64,000 bases of DNA from Bacteroidales bacterium. GTDB taxonomy: Bacteria; Bacteroidota; Bacteroidia; Bacteroidales; UBA932. Shown piece after piece: positions 27,648 through 36,842 of the stretch (position 1 is its first letter; each line of letters begins with the position of its first letter). The position numbers and the translations under genes were made by a program. The notes under the pieces are model-generated. The model worked only from the letters and a program-made list of their open reading frames with translations, was not told where the DNA came from and made no database searches. The stretch covers positions 1 through 64,000 of the forward strand of contig JAFZDJ010000001.1 of assembly GCA_017561265.1 (NCBI GenBank), in the 5' to 3' direction.

Positions 27648-28564
27648 TCCAGTATAAATGAAGCAATTTCATTTTCATCAATTGATATATAGTCATATTC
27701 TTTGACCTTTTGTCCCTCTTCATAAAGAACTACAAGAGGCATCGAGCCATTTGTCAGAGGAATAAAAGAGAACGGATGCAAGTAGTCGGAAGGAAGTACC
27801 ACGCCTTCTCCACTTTCTGAGAAAAATACAGTGGCGACAGAGTCCTGGTTCTCATGCGTCTGCATAAACACAACATGGACAGATTCTGACGGTATGGCAT
27901 GTCTCTTTATTATGCCTGCCATCTTCGATGCACAATGCATGCAATGTTCGCATGTGACACTATAAAAACATATGACCCGTCTTCCGGTAGAAAGCCCAAG
28001 GCTGTCTGCTACAGGCATAAAAGACTCAGCATCAAGATCATTCGAGTCAGATGACCGTCTGTAGTAAAAATCCGGTGGGCTGACTATGAATATCATCAAG
28101 GTTACAACTGCCAGTGCAAGGGAGGCCGCAAGGTTCTGACGATGCAGACTTTTACCTTCATGATTCCAGGCATATGAAAGCAAGCATCCCATAACAGCAT
28201 TCTTGATGAGAGATTGTGCTGGAGTCATATCCACAATGTCCCCCATGCAATGGCATGATTCCGAATCTCCGATGATTGTCCTCCACAAAAGGAATATTGA
28301 AAAGCCTGCCAGAAATATAGCTGTCACCCACTTGACATAACGATAACAAAGGTTGAAAACCATGCATATTCCGATAATGAATTCGGCTATTATCAGAACT
28401 CTGGCAGCAATGGCACATATATCGAATCCTGCGAATCCGAATGAGAATATATATAATTCGAAGCTCTCCATAGCGGAGAGCTTCGCAGCTGCTGAGAGCA
28501 GAAAAAACACTCCCAGAAAAACTTTGACCAGTCTCTTCAAGATTATTCGTGATAATTCACACAC
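27644..28564 (-). CDS. MauE/DoxX-like membrane protein with thioredoxin-like C-terminal domain
   Basis: A 306-residue protein with four membrane helices (about 10-150) of the DoxX/MauE redox type, including a Cys pair in GDSESCHCMGD. A further helix lies near 155, and the predicted periplasmic domain carries CEHCMHC (CxxC plus an extra Cys) after a VICFYSVT strand, as in thioredoxin folds. Such proteins are thought to pass reducing equivalents across the membrane or assist disulfide chemistry. Start is GTG at 28564, overlapping the lipoprotein gene upstream by 22 bases, which suggests translational coupling. No ATG lies near the start; the next in-frame one is about codon 32, inside the first helix. 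Confidence 0.75.
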   Translation of the reverse strand: MCELSRIILKRLVKVFLGVFFLLSAAAKLSAMESFELYIFSFGFAGFDICAIAARVLIIAEFIIGICMVFNLCYRYVKWVTAIFLAGFSIFLLWRTIIGDSESCHCMGDIVDMTPAQSLIKNAVMGCLLSYAWNHEGKSLHRQNLAASLALAVVTLMIFIVSPPDFYYRRSSDSNDLDAESFMPVADSLGLSTGRRVICFYSVTCEHCMHCASKMAGIIKRHAIPSESVHVVFMQTHENQDSVATVFFSESGEGVVLPSDYLHPFSFIPLTNGSMPLVVLYEEGQKVKEYDYISIDENEIASFILD

Positions 28565-28791
28565 TTGATGGTTCCGATTTTTGAGAGATCGACAGAAACA
28601 ATTTCTCCCTTGATATCTTCAATCTTGATCTGCGAGCAGTTCATGTCTTCAGGACGCTCGATAATCTGATCTTTCAACGCTATGTCAATAAGATCTGAAT
28701 TCAGCTCGAAAGAGCACTTGCACTTATCAGGCTTGGCACATGATGAGAGCAACAAAGATGCAGCTATGGCTGCAAAAACCAACTTTTTCAT
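28543..28791 (-). CDS. Small cysteine-containing lipoprotein
   Basis: An 82-residue lipoprotein: MKKLVFAAIAASLLLSSC with lipobox LLSSC, then AKPDKCKCSFELNSDL. Besides the lipidated cysteine it has Cys in KCKC, MNCSQ and IKCVNYH. The longest frame starts with TTG, but the ATG at 28791 gives a normal lipoprotein signal. It is encoded just before, and overlapping, the MauE-thioredoxin gene, so it may be a substrate or partner of that redox protein. No family is recognised. Confidence 0.7.
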   Translation of the reverse strand: MKKLVFAAIAASLLLSSCAKPDKCKCSFELNSDLIDIALKDQIIERPEDMNCSQIKIEDIKGEIVSVDLSKIGTIKCVNYHE

Positions 28792-28841
28792 TTTCAACTA
28801 CTTTAATTGTTCACGGGTATATCAATGCCTCAAAGGCTCTA

Positions 28842-28873
28842 CAAATTTAGGTAGAATAAAAGGGAAAAGCAAA
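28842..28873 (-). promoter_or_regulatory. Promoter for the small lipoprotein/MauE operon
   Basis: On the minus strand TTTG (28870-28873) and TAAATTTG (28842-28849) are separated by 20 bases, an ideal Bacteroidetes -33/-7 pair. It lies back-to-back with the element for the TauE gene. Confidence 0.7.
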
Positions 28874-28884
28874 GTGTTTTTATG

Positions 28885-28892
28885 TAACTTTG
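28885..28892 (+). promoter_or_regulatory. -7 element for the TauE/SafE gene
   Basis: TAACTTTG fits TAnnTTTG. It lies only 10 bases before the ATG at 28903, so the transcript would be almost leaderless, or translation starts at the second ATG (28912). No clear -33 box. Confidence 0.45.
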
Positions 28893-28902
28893 CTATTGAA
28901 TT

Positions 28903-29628
28903 ATGGACAATATGATTGAAATATTCATTCTTACCATCGGAGCCAGCTTCGTACAGCGTACGACCGGCTTCGGTTTCGGTATTTTCATAATGACGATGCT
29001 GCCCTTCCTGATGCCGTCATATGGCGAAGCCACTACCCTTTCGGGACTTCTGGCCATGACGACTTCCATGCTCATATGCATCAGGATGAGGAAGTTCATC
29101 ACATGGAAAAGGCTTGTCCCGATCCTGCTTACCTTCATCGTCATTTCGACTCCGACCATATTCCTGAGCACCCGCATAGACAATCAGAGCCTGAACAAAA
29201 TCTTAGGTATCACACTGATAATTACGGCATTATACTTTGCATTCTTCAGTAAGAATATAAAGCTAAAGACAACACTTCCCTACCAGATAGGAGCCGGAAC
29301 CGTAAGCGGAGTCATGGGCGGCTTCTTCGGGATGCAGGGTCCTCCGGCAGTATTGTATTTCATTTCATCGGAGCCTGACAAGAACCATTACATAGCTATG
29401 GCACAGACATATTTCCTGCTCGGAAATTCAGTCATGACCGTAGTACGCGCAACCAACGGCTTTCTTACAGCAACCGTAAGCCGCAACTACCTCTTCTGCC
29501 TTGCAGCCGTGTTCATAGGCACGATGCTCGGCTCATGGGCTTTCAAGCATATCCCGGGAAAGATTTTCCCGTACATAGTATATTCATATATAGGAATCAG
29601 CGGACTCGTCATATTCCTTACAGCTTAA
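28903..29628 (+). CDS. TauE/SafE-family anion exporter
   Basis: A 241-residue membrane protein with about seven to eight helices. The TauE/SafE repeat motif appears twice: GASFVQRTTGFGFGIF near the start and GAGTVSGVMGGFFGMQGPP near residue 130. Members export sulfite or organosulfur anions, though the substrate here is unknown. The next gene (ABC exporter) begins 12 bases downstream, so they may share a transcript. Translation could also start at the fourth codon (28912). Confidence 0.85.
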   Translation: MDNMIEIFILTIGASFVQRTTGFGFGIFIMTMLPFLMPSYGEATTLSGLLAMTTSMLICIRMRKFITWKRLVPILLTFIVISTPTIFLSTRIDNQSLNKILGITLIITALYFAFFSKNIKLKTTLPYQIGAGTVSGVMGGFFGMQGPPAVLYFISSEPDKNHYIAMAQTYFLLGNSVMTVVRATNGFLTATVSRNYLFCLAAVFIGTMLGSWAFKHIPGKIFPYIVYSYIGISGLVIFLTA

Positions 29629-29640
29629 CCATTTCTTGCT

Positions 29641-31434
29641 ATGAATCTGATCGAACTTTTCAAAAGAATCAAGCCGTACGTATATCCATACCGTTGGCTG
29701 GTGCTAATCACCCTCATCCTTACCCTTATCGGCTCCCTCATGGCCCAGGTCAATGCGATCGTGCTCGACAGGACAGTCGACGCAATCAACGCATTGGTCA
29801 ATCCTGAGGGTTTCGCATGGTCAAAGGCAGCCAGAATACTTACCATCATCACCATCGTGCTTCTTGGAAAGGAGATCCTTTCTGCAGGCATTACATTCGC
29901 CCAGAATTTCTTCGGAGAGAAGATGAGGATAAATGTATCCAAAGACCTTTCGCAGGCAGTGATCGACCGCATGCTGACATACAGGATGGGATTCTTCTCC
30001 GCAAAGGACAATGAGACCGGTAAGCTTCAGACACGTATAGACCAGGGAGTCAGCAGCCTTTCATCGACTGTACAGAATTTCTTTATAGATCTTCTGCCTT
30101 TATTCACGAGTGCCGTCCTGGCTCTCATACTCATGTTTGCAGCTAACGTATATGTCGGTATGACTGCCCTGATGATTGTACCGATCTACATATTCATCAC
30201 TATCCGTCAGGCACGCAAACTTCAGGGATGGCGCAGAAACATGCGCACATACAGGGAGCAGAAAAGCCACGGAGTGAAGAACATAATAGACAGCATGAAC
30301 GTCATCAAGTCGTTCAACAGGGAAGGCATCGAAAGCGAAAAGCAGTGGAATATACAGACCGAATTTTCTGACAATCAGATGCTTGTACGCAAGACATCCT
30401 TCTATTACGATGGAATGAAAAGCTTCGTAAGACAGATCGGAACAGTATTGATCATCATTCTTACAGCATACCTTGTACTGATCGAATATCCAGGCATGAC
30501 CATCGGAAAGATCATGTACCATATCATGCTCTTCTCAAATGTGACAGCCCCTATCACTCAGCTGCACCGCATCTTCGACCAGATGAACGACGCCCTCATA
30601 TATGCAGAGGGATTCTTCGATATTCTGAATGCCGACGACCAGGTAGAGCCTAGCGGCAAATACCGTCCGGAAAAGGTGGAAGGCCGTTTTGAGATCTCCG
30701 GAGTGGACTTCACATATCCGAACGGTACGAAGGCACTCCATAACATCAACATGAACATCGACAGCGGAAAGATCACTGCATTCGTAGGTCTTTCGGGAGC
30801 CGGCAAGTCGACCATCCTGAACCTGCTGGTGCGTTTCTATGACCCTGACTGCGGATCTATAAAACTGGACGGAGTAGATATCCGCGACTACAACATCCAC
30901 TTCCTCCGCGAGAATATCGGAATGGTCCTCCAGAAGAACCATATCTTTGACGGAACAATCGAAGAGAATATCCGATACGGACGCTCTGAAGCCACTATCG
31001 AAGAGATTCATGAAGCTGCGCGCAAGGCCTATATTTACGATCAGGTAATGAAACTGCCGATGGGATTCCAGTCAAAGGCTCAGCTTCTGTCAGGAGGACA
31101 GCAGCAAAGAATTGCCATAGCACGACTTTTCCTGAAGAACCCTCCGATCATCTTCCTCGACGAGCCTACAGCCAGTCTTGACGCAATCGCTACCGAGCAG
31201 ATCAAAGCCAGCATAGATGCCATCAAACGCGACAGAACTGTGGTCGTAATATCACACAGCATCTCCCAGATCATTGACAGCGACCTCATATATGCCCTCA
31301 AGGACGGCCGTGTCGAACAGTCCGGAGACCCTGACGGCCTGTATAAGAAAGGAGGTATATACAAGGACATCGTGGATGCATCAGCCCGCAGCCTCAACAT
31401 AGAAAAACTGGCAGACACTCTGGATATAGATTAA
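29641..31434 (+). CDS. ABC exporter, fused permease and ATPase
   Basis: A 597-residue type-I ABC half-transporter. Six membrane helices (about 15-325) are followed by a nucleotide-binding domain. The Walker A is GLSGAGKST, the signature LLSGGQQQR, and Walker B with catalytic glutamate IIFLDEPTAS; an H-loop histidine is in VVISHSIS. It should act as a homodimer or with a partner, exporting lipid, peptide or drug; substrate unknown. It ends at a bidirectional terminator. Confidence 0.93.
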   Translation: MNLIELFKRIKPYVYPYRWLVLITLILTLIGSLMAQVNAIVLDRTVDAINALVNPEGFAWSKAARILTIITIVLLGKEILSAGITFAQNFFGEKMRINVSKDLSQAVIDRMLTYRMGFFSAKDNETGKLQTRIDQGVSSLSSTVQNFFIDLLPLFTSAVLALILMFAANVYVGMTALMIVPIYIFITIRQARKLQGWRRNMRTYREQKSHGVKNIIDSMNVIKSFNREGIESEKQWNIQTEFSDNQMLVRKTSFYYDGMKSFVRQIGTVLIIILTAYLVLIEYPGMTIGKIMYHIMLFSNVTAPITQLHRIFDQMNDALIYAEGFFDILNADDQVEPSGKYRPEKVEGRFEISGVDFTYPNGTKALHNINMNIDSGKITAFVGLSGAGKSTILNLLVRFYDPDCGSIKLDGVDIRDYNIHFLRENIGMVLQKNHIFDGTIEENIRYGRSEATIEEIHEAARKAYIYDQVMKLPMGFQSKAQLLSGGQQQRIAIARLFLKNPPIIFLDEPTASLDAIATEQIKASIDAIKRDRTVVVISHSISQIIDSDLIYALKDGRVEQSGDPDGLYKKGGIYKDIVDASARSLNIEKLADTLDID

Positions 31435-31435
31435 T

Positions 31436-31471
31436 AAAAACGGCTCTGGAAATATTTTCAGAGCCGTTTTT
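31436..31471. terminator. Bidirectional terminator between ABC exporter and nucleoside kinase
   Basis: AAAAACGGCTCTG (31436-31448) and CAGAGCCGTTTTT (31459-31471) form a perfect 13-base stem with A/T flanks on both sides. It can serve the plus-strand exporter gene and the converging minus-strand kinase gene, whose stop is at 31474. Confidence 0.9.
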
Positions 31472-31473
31472 CA

Positions 31474-33141
31474 TTAAAGACTGCTGCCTCCTATGAAGCT
31501 TCGAAGCAGAGATGTAGATGGCACATCCTTGTCGGAAACCGGTGTGAAGTAACTCAGGAACTTCTTCAACCTGTGTACCTCGCTGTATTCCGGACAATTC
31601 TTGGGAACAGTCATAAGTATCCTTTCCGCATGAGCGCGTATGACGGCAAATTCAACAAGATAGGCGGAATTGAAGAGCACATCTGCATTCTCCTGATAAG
31701 GATAAATCCATTGCACCTCTGAACGACGCACATTAGGCCAGTGCATGATGGACTCACGCGCAGTGAATGCTCCCTTGTTGAAATCGCGGACAATACGTCT
31801 GAGAAGACGGTTGTCACTTGTAGGAATGCAGTTATGGTCGTCAAGAGAAATGCTCGTGATAGTATTGATGAATATCCTGTACTTCGATGATTCTGCAACC
31901 TGATCGGTAAGACGAGGATTGAGAGCATGGATTCCTTCTATAAGCAGAATAGATCCCGGCTCCAGTCTCAGTTTCTTGCCATTGAACTCCCTGAGTCCTG
32001 TAACAAAGTTATACTCAGGTACATCCACAGTCTCACCGGCAAGAAGTTTAAGAACATCGCTCTGGAGATATCTATGGTCAACTGTCTCGAAATTGTCAAA
32101 GTCGAACTCTCCGTTCGGAAGGCGTGGAGTATCAAGACGGTTTACGAAATAATCATCTGTAGAGAATGAGATCGGGCGGATACCGCAAGCCTTGAGCTGT
32201 ATGCTGAGACGCTTGCAGAAAGTAGACTTTCCGCTGGAGCTTGGGCCTGTGATAAGCACGAGACGGACAGGATTCTCAGGATCATTGACACGTCTTTCTA
32301 TCTCCTCGGCAATCTGCACTATCTTCTTCTCCTGCAGAGCCTCGGCAATCTTGATGAGGTCGGAAGCTTCTCCCCTCTGGCACGCCAGATTCACGTCTCC
32401 GACATTCTCCAGCCCCATGATCCTGTTCCATTTGAGATTCTCGGCAAAGACATCGAAGGTCTTCGGCTGCTCTACAAACTCTGCCAGTTCTTCAGGGTTG
32501 TGCCTGTTCGGGACACGAAGAAGAAGACCATCACGATACATTTCCAGACTCCACACCTTGAGATTGCCGGTACTTGAGAGCAGAGCCTCATAATAATAGT
32601 CCGGAGTATCCTCCAAAGTGTAATAGTTCACATAGACATCACCAGAGGTCTCGAGAAGCTTCACCTTATCTTCATAACCTAGACTGCGGAAAAGCTCTAT
32701 CGCTTCATCCTGAAGCACCTCGTGACGACGGAACGGAACATCGGCTTCAACAAGCTCCAGCATGCGATTCTTGATCATATCAAGATCGGAAATGCTCAGT
32801 CCGGCACCGTCACCCTTGTCTATGGAACAGAAATAACCCTTTGAGATAGGCCTTCTCAATATGACACGGCATCCAGGGAACACATCTTTAGCCGCTTTAC
32901 ATAAAAGGAAGCAGAGTGAATTGCAATATACGCTGCGGCCGAGATATGAAGTATAGTCATGAAACTCAACCTTACGGCTGTTGAACGCTCTGTATTTAAG
33001 CCCCTGACTCACATTGTTCACCTTTGCACAAAGTATAGGATACGGCCTCTCGAAGTCGAAAGACGGCAGCATATCCATCAATGTAGTTCCTTCAGGAAAG
33101 GTCTTGCTTGTCTGTGTGTTGACACAAAAAATCTTAACCAT
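31474..33141 (-). CDS. Nucleoside (uridine) kinase-like protein with TGS-type N-terminus
   Basis: A 555-residue cytoplasmic protein. The N-terminal about 60 residues look like a TGS/ubiquitin-like domain (KTFPEGTTLMDMLPSF). The middle resembles the threonyl-tRNA-synthetase second additional domain, and the C-terminal half is a uridine kinase/phosphoribulokinase P-loop domain with GPSSSGKSTF (Walker A), STDDYFVNR and LIEGIHALNP. This arrangement is widespread in Bacteroidetes and Firmicutes as nucleoside kinase; the RNA-synthetase-like part has no settled role. It starts 3 bases after the aspartase gene in the same orientation, so the two are co-transcribed. Confidence 0.88.
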   Translation of the reverse strand: MVKIFCVNTQTSKTFPEGTTLMDMLPSFDFERPYPILCAKVNNVSQGLKYRAFNSRKVEFHDYTSYLGRSVYCNSLCFLLCKAAKDVFPGCRVILRRPISKGYFCSIDKGDGAGLSISDLDMIKNRMLELVEADVPFRRHEVLQDEAIELFRSLGYEDKVKLLETSGDVYVNYYTLEDTPDYYYEALLSSTGNLKVWSLEMYRDGLLLRVPNRHNPEELAEFVEQPKTFDVFAENLKWNRIMGLENVGDVNLACQRGEASDLIKIAEALQEKKIVQIAEEIERRVNDPENPVRLVLITGPSSSGKSTFCKRLSIQLKACGIRPISFSTDDYFVNRLDTPRLPNGEFDFDNFETVDHRYLQSDVLKLLAGETVDVPEYNFVTGLREFNGKKLRLEPGSILLIEGIHALNPRLTDQVAESSKYRIFINTITSISLDDHNCIPTSDNRLLRRIVRDFNKGAFTARESIMHWPNVRRSEVQWIYPYQENADVLFNSAYLVEFAVIRAHAERILMTVPKNCPEYSEVHRLKKFLSYFTPVSDKDVPSTSLLRSFIGGSSL

Positions 33142-33144
33142 CGA

Positions 33145-34575
33145 TTACTCCTTAACTTTAATATCGAGTTTGACAGGCTTGATCATATTCTCTGGAGAAA
33201 GAATGGTATCCAGGTCCTCCTTAGAAAGAATATCATGCTCCAGCACAAGGTCGTATATGCTCTTTCCTGTAGCCATGGCTTCTTTTGCAATTCTTGTCGA
33301 ATACTTGTATCCGATAACAGGATTGAGGGCAGTAACAACACCGAAGCTTGAATGGATATACTTGTCACACTGCTCCTCATTTGCAATGATGCCGTCGACG
33401 CAATTGACTCTGAGGGTATCGAAACCGTTCATCATGATGGCAGCAGACTCGAAGCAGCACTGTGCCATGACAGGTTCCATGGCGTTAAGCTCCATCTGAG
33501 CCGCCTCTGACGACATGGCAACACAAAGATCGTTTCCTATGACTTTGTAACAGATCTGGTTCATCACTTCAGGTATGACAGGGTTCACCTTTCCAGGCAT
33601 GATTGAAGAACCAGGCTGACGTGCAGGAAGATCGAATTCATGGAAGCCGCATCGCGGACCTGAAGAAAGAAGACGAAGGTCATTGCAGATCTTGTTCATC
33701 TTGGTTGCCAAGCGACGGAGAGCTGACGAATATCCCACCATGCATGATGTATCCGAAGTAGCGGCAACGAGGTTATCCGCAAGTTTCATGTCCCAACCCG
33801 TGATCTCTCTGAGTGCAGCTATGCATTTCTCGGAATATCCTGGCTCCGAGCAGATTCCGGTACCGATTGCAGTAGCACCCATATTTACAGTAAGGAACTC
33901 TTCCGCCGCAAAATCAAGGTTACGGATTTCATCGCGCAGAATAGATGCAAAAGCACCGAATGTCTGTCCAAGGGTCATAGGAACAGCATCTTCAAGCTGG
34001 GTACGTCCCATCTTGAGTATACCGGCGAATTCCTTGGCCTTGGCCTCAAAAGACTCGATGAGAGGGATGAAATGCTTCATGAACTCAAGATGAGTGGCAT
34101 AAAGTCCTATATGAATGGCGGTCGGATACGCATCGTTAGTAGACTGAGAGCAGTTCACATGATCGTTCGGCGAACAATGCTTGTATTTTCCGAGCGGAAG
34201 TCCCATTATCTGGAGGGCACGGTTGGCGATGACTTCGTTGGCGTTCATATTTGTAGTAGTACCTGCACCACCCTGAATCATATCCACAGGAAAGAATTCA
34301 TGGTGCTGGCCGTCAAGAATCTCGCGGCAAGCCTGCGTAATTGCATTGTACTGTGCATCCGACAGCAGACCAAGCTGATAATTCGCCTCTGCTGCGGCAA
34401 GTTTGGTCATTGCAAGACCGTTTACAAACAAAGGATAATCATTCAAATGGAAACAACTGATCGGGAAATTCTCAAGACCTCTCAAGGTCTGAACTCCATA
34501 TAATGCATCAGCTGGAATCTCAAGCGAACCGATAAGGTCGCTTTCTACTCTGAATTTTGATGATTGATTTTCCAT
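33145..34575 (-). CDS. aspA: Aspartate ammonia-lyase
   Basis: A 476-residue member of the fumarase/aspartase superfamily. The signature GSSIMPGKVNPVIPE is complete. QGGAGTTTNMNANEVIANRA, SQSTNDAYPTA and GRTQLEDAVPMTLGQTF are the other conserved blocks lining the active site. The GAGTTTNMN form, with TNMN rather than TQSN-type variations, and the length favour aspartase over fumarase, but class II fumarases are close relatives. It converts aspartate to fumarate and ammonia, feeding anaerobic fumarate respiration. A good promoter lies at 34619-34648. Confidence 0.88.
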   Translation of the reverse strand: MENQSSKFRVESDLIGSLEIPADALYGVQTLRGLENFPISCFHLNDYPLFVNGLAMTKLAAAEANYQLGLLSDAQYNAITQACREILDGQHHEFFPVDMIQGGAGTTTNMNANEVIANRALQIMGLPLGKYKHCSPNDHVNCSQSTNDAYPTAIHIGLYATHLEFMKHFIPLIESFEAKAKEFAGILKMGRTQLEDAVPMTLGQTFGAFASILRDEIRNLDFAAEEFLTVNMGATAIGTGICSEPGYSEKCIAALREITGWDMKLADNLVAATSDTSCMVGYSSALRRLATKMNKICNDLRLLSSGPRCGFHEFDLPARQPGSSIMPGKVNPVIPEVMNQICYKVIGNDLCVAMSSEAAQMELNAMEPVMAQCCFESAAIMMNGFDTLRVNCVDGIIANEEQCDKYIHSSFGVVTALNPVIGYKYSTRIAKEAMATGKSIYDLVLEHDILSKEDLDTILSPENMIKPVKLDIKVKE

Positions 34576-34618
34576 ATCTATCGGTATATTGTTTATGATT
34601 TATAACCAGATTATCTAA

Positions 34619-34648
34619 CAAAGGTAATAAATCAGCAGATTAAAACAA
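34619..34648 (-). promoter_or_regulatory. Promoter for aspA-nucleoside kinase
   Basis: On the minus strand TTG (34646-34648) and TACCTTTG (34619-34626) are 19 bases apart, matching the Bacteroidetes consensus. Confidence 0.65.
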
Positions 34649-34689
34649 TCATAAATCAGGACAAACGACAATCAGAACACTAATTTTCA

Positions 34690-34697
34690 TATATTTG
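34690..34697 (+). promoter_or_regulatory. -7 element for the PTS IIC-like gene
   Basis: TATATTTG is a perfect TAnnTTTG, 20 bases before the ATG at 34718. No convincing -33 box upstream. Confidence 0.5.
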
Positions 34698-34717
34698 CAT
34701 AAACAGGAAAACAAGCC

Positions 34718-35722
34718 ATGATAAGAAATATATTCAGAAAATATGTGATCGATGCCCTGAGCCATATGGCGCAAGGACTCTTCTGCTCTCTTATTCTAGG
34801 TCTGATAATAGGTCAGATTGCCAAGATTCCGGGACTTGACTTTCTGAATTTCATTGCTGAAGCACTATCTGCCTCTTCCCCTCTCGTAGGAGCCTGCATC
34901 GGACTTGCAATTGCATATGGCCTTTCAACCACACCTCTTGTCATGATATCTTCAGCCATAACAGGAGCATTGGGATATGAGGCAGGAGGCCCTGTCGGGG
35001 CATATCTGGCAGTGATCATAGGAGCTGAAATCGGAAGCTTGATTTCCAGAAGAACTCCTGTAGATATCATTCTCACTCCCCTGATCACCATAGTTGCCGG
35101 AGGACTATTCGCAAGATACTGCTGTTCTCCTATAAATGATTTCATGCTTTACCTTGGAGAAGTAATCAACAAAGCAACAATGCTCAGTCCTTTCATGATG
35201 GGAATTGCAGTATCTGTTCTGGTAGGATGCGCTTTAACCCTGCCTATCAGCTCTGTAGCTATATGTGTGATGCTCGGAATAGACGGTCTGGCAGCTGGTG
35301 CCGCGACAGTCGGATGCTGTGCACAGATGGTAGGATTTGCAGTAACAAGCTTCAGGGATAACGGCATGGGAGGCCTGCTCTCTCAGGGCTTAGGCACATC
35401 AATGCTCCAGATAGGAAACATTGTAAGAAGACCGGCAATATGGATTGCACCGACGCTCACTGCGGCAATTCTGGGTCCGGCGTCTACAGTATGGCTCCGG
35501 ATGACAAACAATGCACTCGGTGCCGGAATGGGTACGTCTGGCCTTGTCGGACCTCTTGCGACATTCGCGACCATGACTGAAGCAGGGGCGGCCGCAGGCC
35601 CTCTTACCATAAAGATATTATGCCTTTATTTCCTTGCTCCTGCCGTAATCAGCCTGGGCATACATATGCTTATGAAGAAGGCCGGATGGGTGAAGGCAGG
35701 TGACATGAAACTCGAACAATGA
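34718..35722 (+). CDS. PTS IIC-like (PTS_EIIC_2) membrane protein
   Basis: A 334-residue glycine/alanine-rich polytopic membrane protein with about nine helices. Blocks such as GLSTTPLVMISSAITGALGYEAGGPVGA and GAGMGTSGLVGP match the PTS transporter subunit IIC family that stands alone without IIA/IIB partners. No phosphotransferase domains are encoded nearby, so its transport mode and substrate are uncertain. The following LOG gene starts 1 base after its stop. Confidence 0.75.
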   Translation: MIRNIFRKYVIDALSHMAQGLFCSLILGLIIGQIAKIPGLDFLNFIAEALSASSPLVGACIGLAIAYGLSTTPLVMISSAITGALGYEAGGPVGAYLAVIIGAEIGSLISRRTPVDIILTPLITIVAGGLFARYCCSPINDFMLYLGEVINKATMLSPFMMGIAVSVLVGCALTLPISSVAICVMLGIDGLAAGAATVGCCAQMVGFAVTSFRDNGMGGLLSQGLGTSMLQIGNIVRRPAIWIAPTLTAAILGPASTVWLRMTNNALGAGMGTSGLVGPLATFATMTEAGAAAGPLTIKILCLYFLAPAVISLGIHMLMKKAGWVKAGDMKLEQ

Positions 35723-35723
35723 T

Positions 35724-36836
35724 ATGAGATACACTGAAATCGAAAATTGCGAGGCATTGAGGAAAGTTCTCGAAGCCGGCGGAACATTGAGACATTACGC
35801 ATTCCAGGGCATGGATTTCCATCCTTGCATGGAGACAGCACGCCAATGCAGATTCTCGGACTGCCTTTTCCTCGGAGGCTTCGGAGTCAATGAGCTCAAG
35901 GACAGGATGGACGAAACATGCTCCGTATTCCCACGTTTTCACGGACTGCCTTTCAGGGCTTTCAGAAGCGGTCTGTACAACGCGAAATCGCTTTACGAAG
36001 GCTACCGCCTCGGCGATCCGGACTCATATAAAGACTGTTTCGACAGCAAGGTATACGAACATTATCTGGCTGCTGGAAAACAGACCGGAGACATAAAGGA
36101 GACACTCGCACGCATCCTCCATGACCATTCGATGAACGACGGACTAGACGATTTCCTTCGTTCATTCGAGGAGAAGAGCATTGTAGGAATCATGGGCGGT
36201 CATGGACTTTCACGATGCGATGAAAACTACCGTAAAGTGGTGATGGTCAGCAAGAAGCTTACAGAAGGAGGCAGTCTCATGGTCAGCGGTGGAGGCCCTG
36301 GCGCAATGGAGGCTACACACCTTGGGGCATGGATGGCAGGAAGGTCTGACCATGAGGTCGAAGAGGCCTTGGAAATGCTCGCAGCCGCTCCGTCATACAA
36401 GGACCGTCTGTGGCTTGATACAGCCTTCCGCGTGATGGAGCGCTTCCCTTCCGCGAAGTACGTCAGCCTCGGAGTGCCGACCTGGCTTTATGGACATGAG
36501 CCTGCGACTCCGTTCGCGACCCATATAGCGAAATATTTCGACAACAGCACCCGCGAAGACTCCATACTGACAATATCCAAAGGAGGAGTCATCTATTCTC
36601 CGGGCAGCGCAGGTACCATGCAGGAGATCTTCCAGGACGCCGTCCAGAATCACTATCTCAGCTTCGGATACGCCAGCCCTATGGTCTTCCTCGGCAAGGA
36701 GTTCTGGACAGAGGAGATGCCTGTATACCGCCTCATGCAGTACCTGATCGAAAAGGGAAAGTACAACAACCTCCTCCTCTCGATCACAGACTCTGTCGAC
36801 GAAATTGTAAAAGCAATTGAAGATTTCAGAGGCTGA
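35724..36836 (+). CDS. LOG-family Rossmann nucleotide-binding protein
   Basis: A 370-residue protein. An N-terminal region of about 140 residues (cysteine and aromatic rich, unknown) precedes a Rossmann-like LOG domain with GIMGGHGLSR, SGGGPGAMEATH and PGSAGTMQEIF. The last is a variant of the PGGxGTxxE motif with Ser in place of the second Gly. LOG proteins include cytokinin-riboside-monophosphate phosphoribohydrolases and AMP nucleosidase-like enzymes; long versions are often annotated only as Rossmann fold proteins. It begins 1 base after the IIC-like gene and ends 6 bases before the convergent FKBP gene. Confidence 0.82.
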   Translation: MRYTEIENCEALRKVLEAGGTLRHYAFQGMDFHPCMETARQCRFSDCLFLGGFGVNELKDRMDETCSVFPRFHGLPFRAFRSGLYNAKSLYEGYRLGDPDSYKDCFDSKVYEHYLAAGKQTGDIKETLARILHDHSMNDGLDDFLRSFEEKSIVGIMGGHGLSRCDENYRKVVMVSKKLTEGGSLMVSGGGPGAMEATHLGAWMAGRSDHEVEEALEMLAAAPSYKDRLWLDTAFRVMERFPSAKYVSLGVPTWLYGHEPATPFATHIAKYFDNSTREDSILTISKGGVIYSPGSAGTMQEIFQDAVQNHYLSFGYASPMVFLGKEFWTEEMPVYRLMQYLIEKGKYNNLLLSITDSVDEIVKAIEDFRG

Positions 36837-36842
36837 CAGTCA

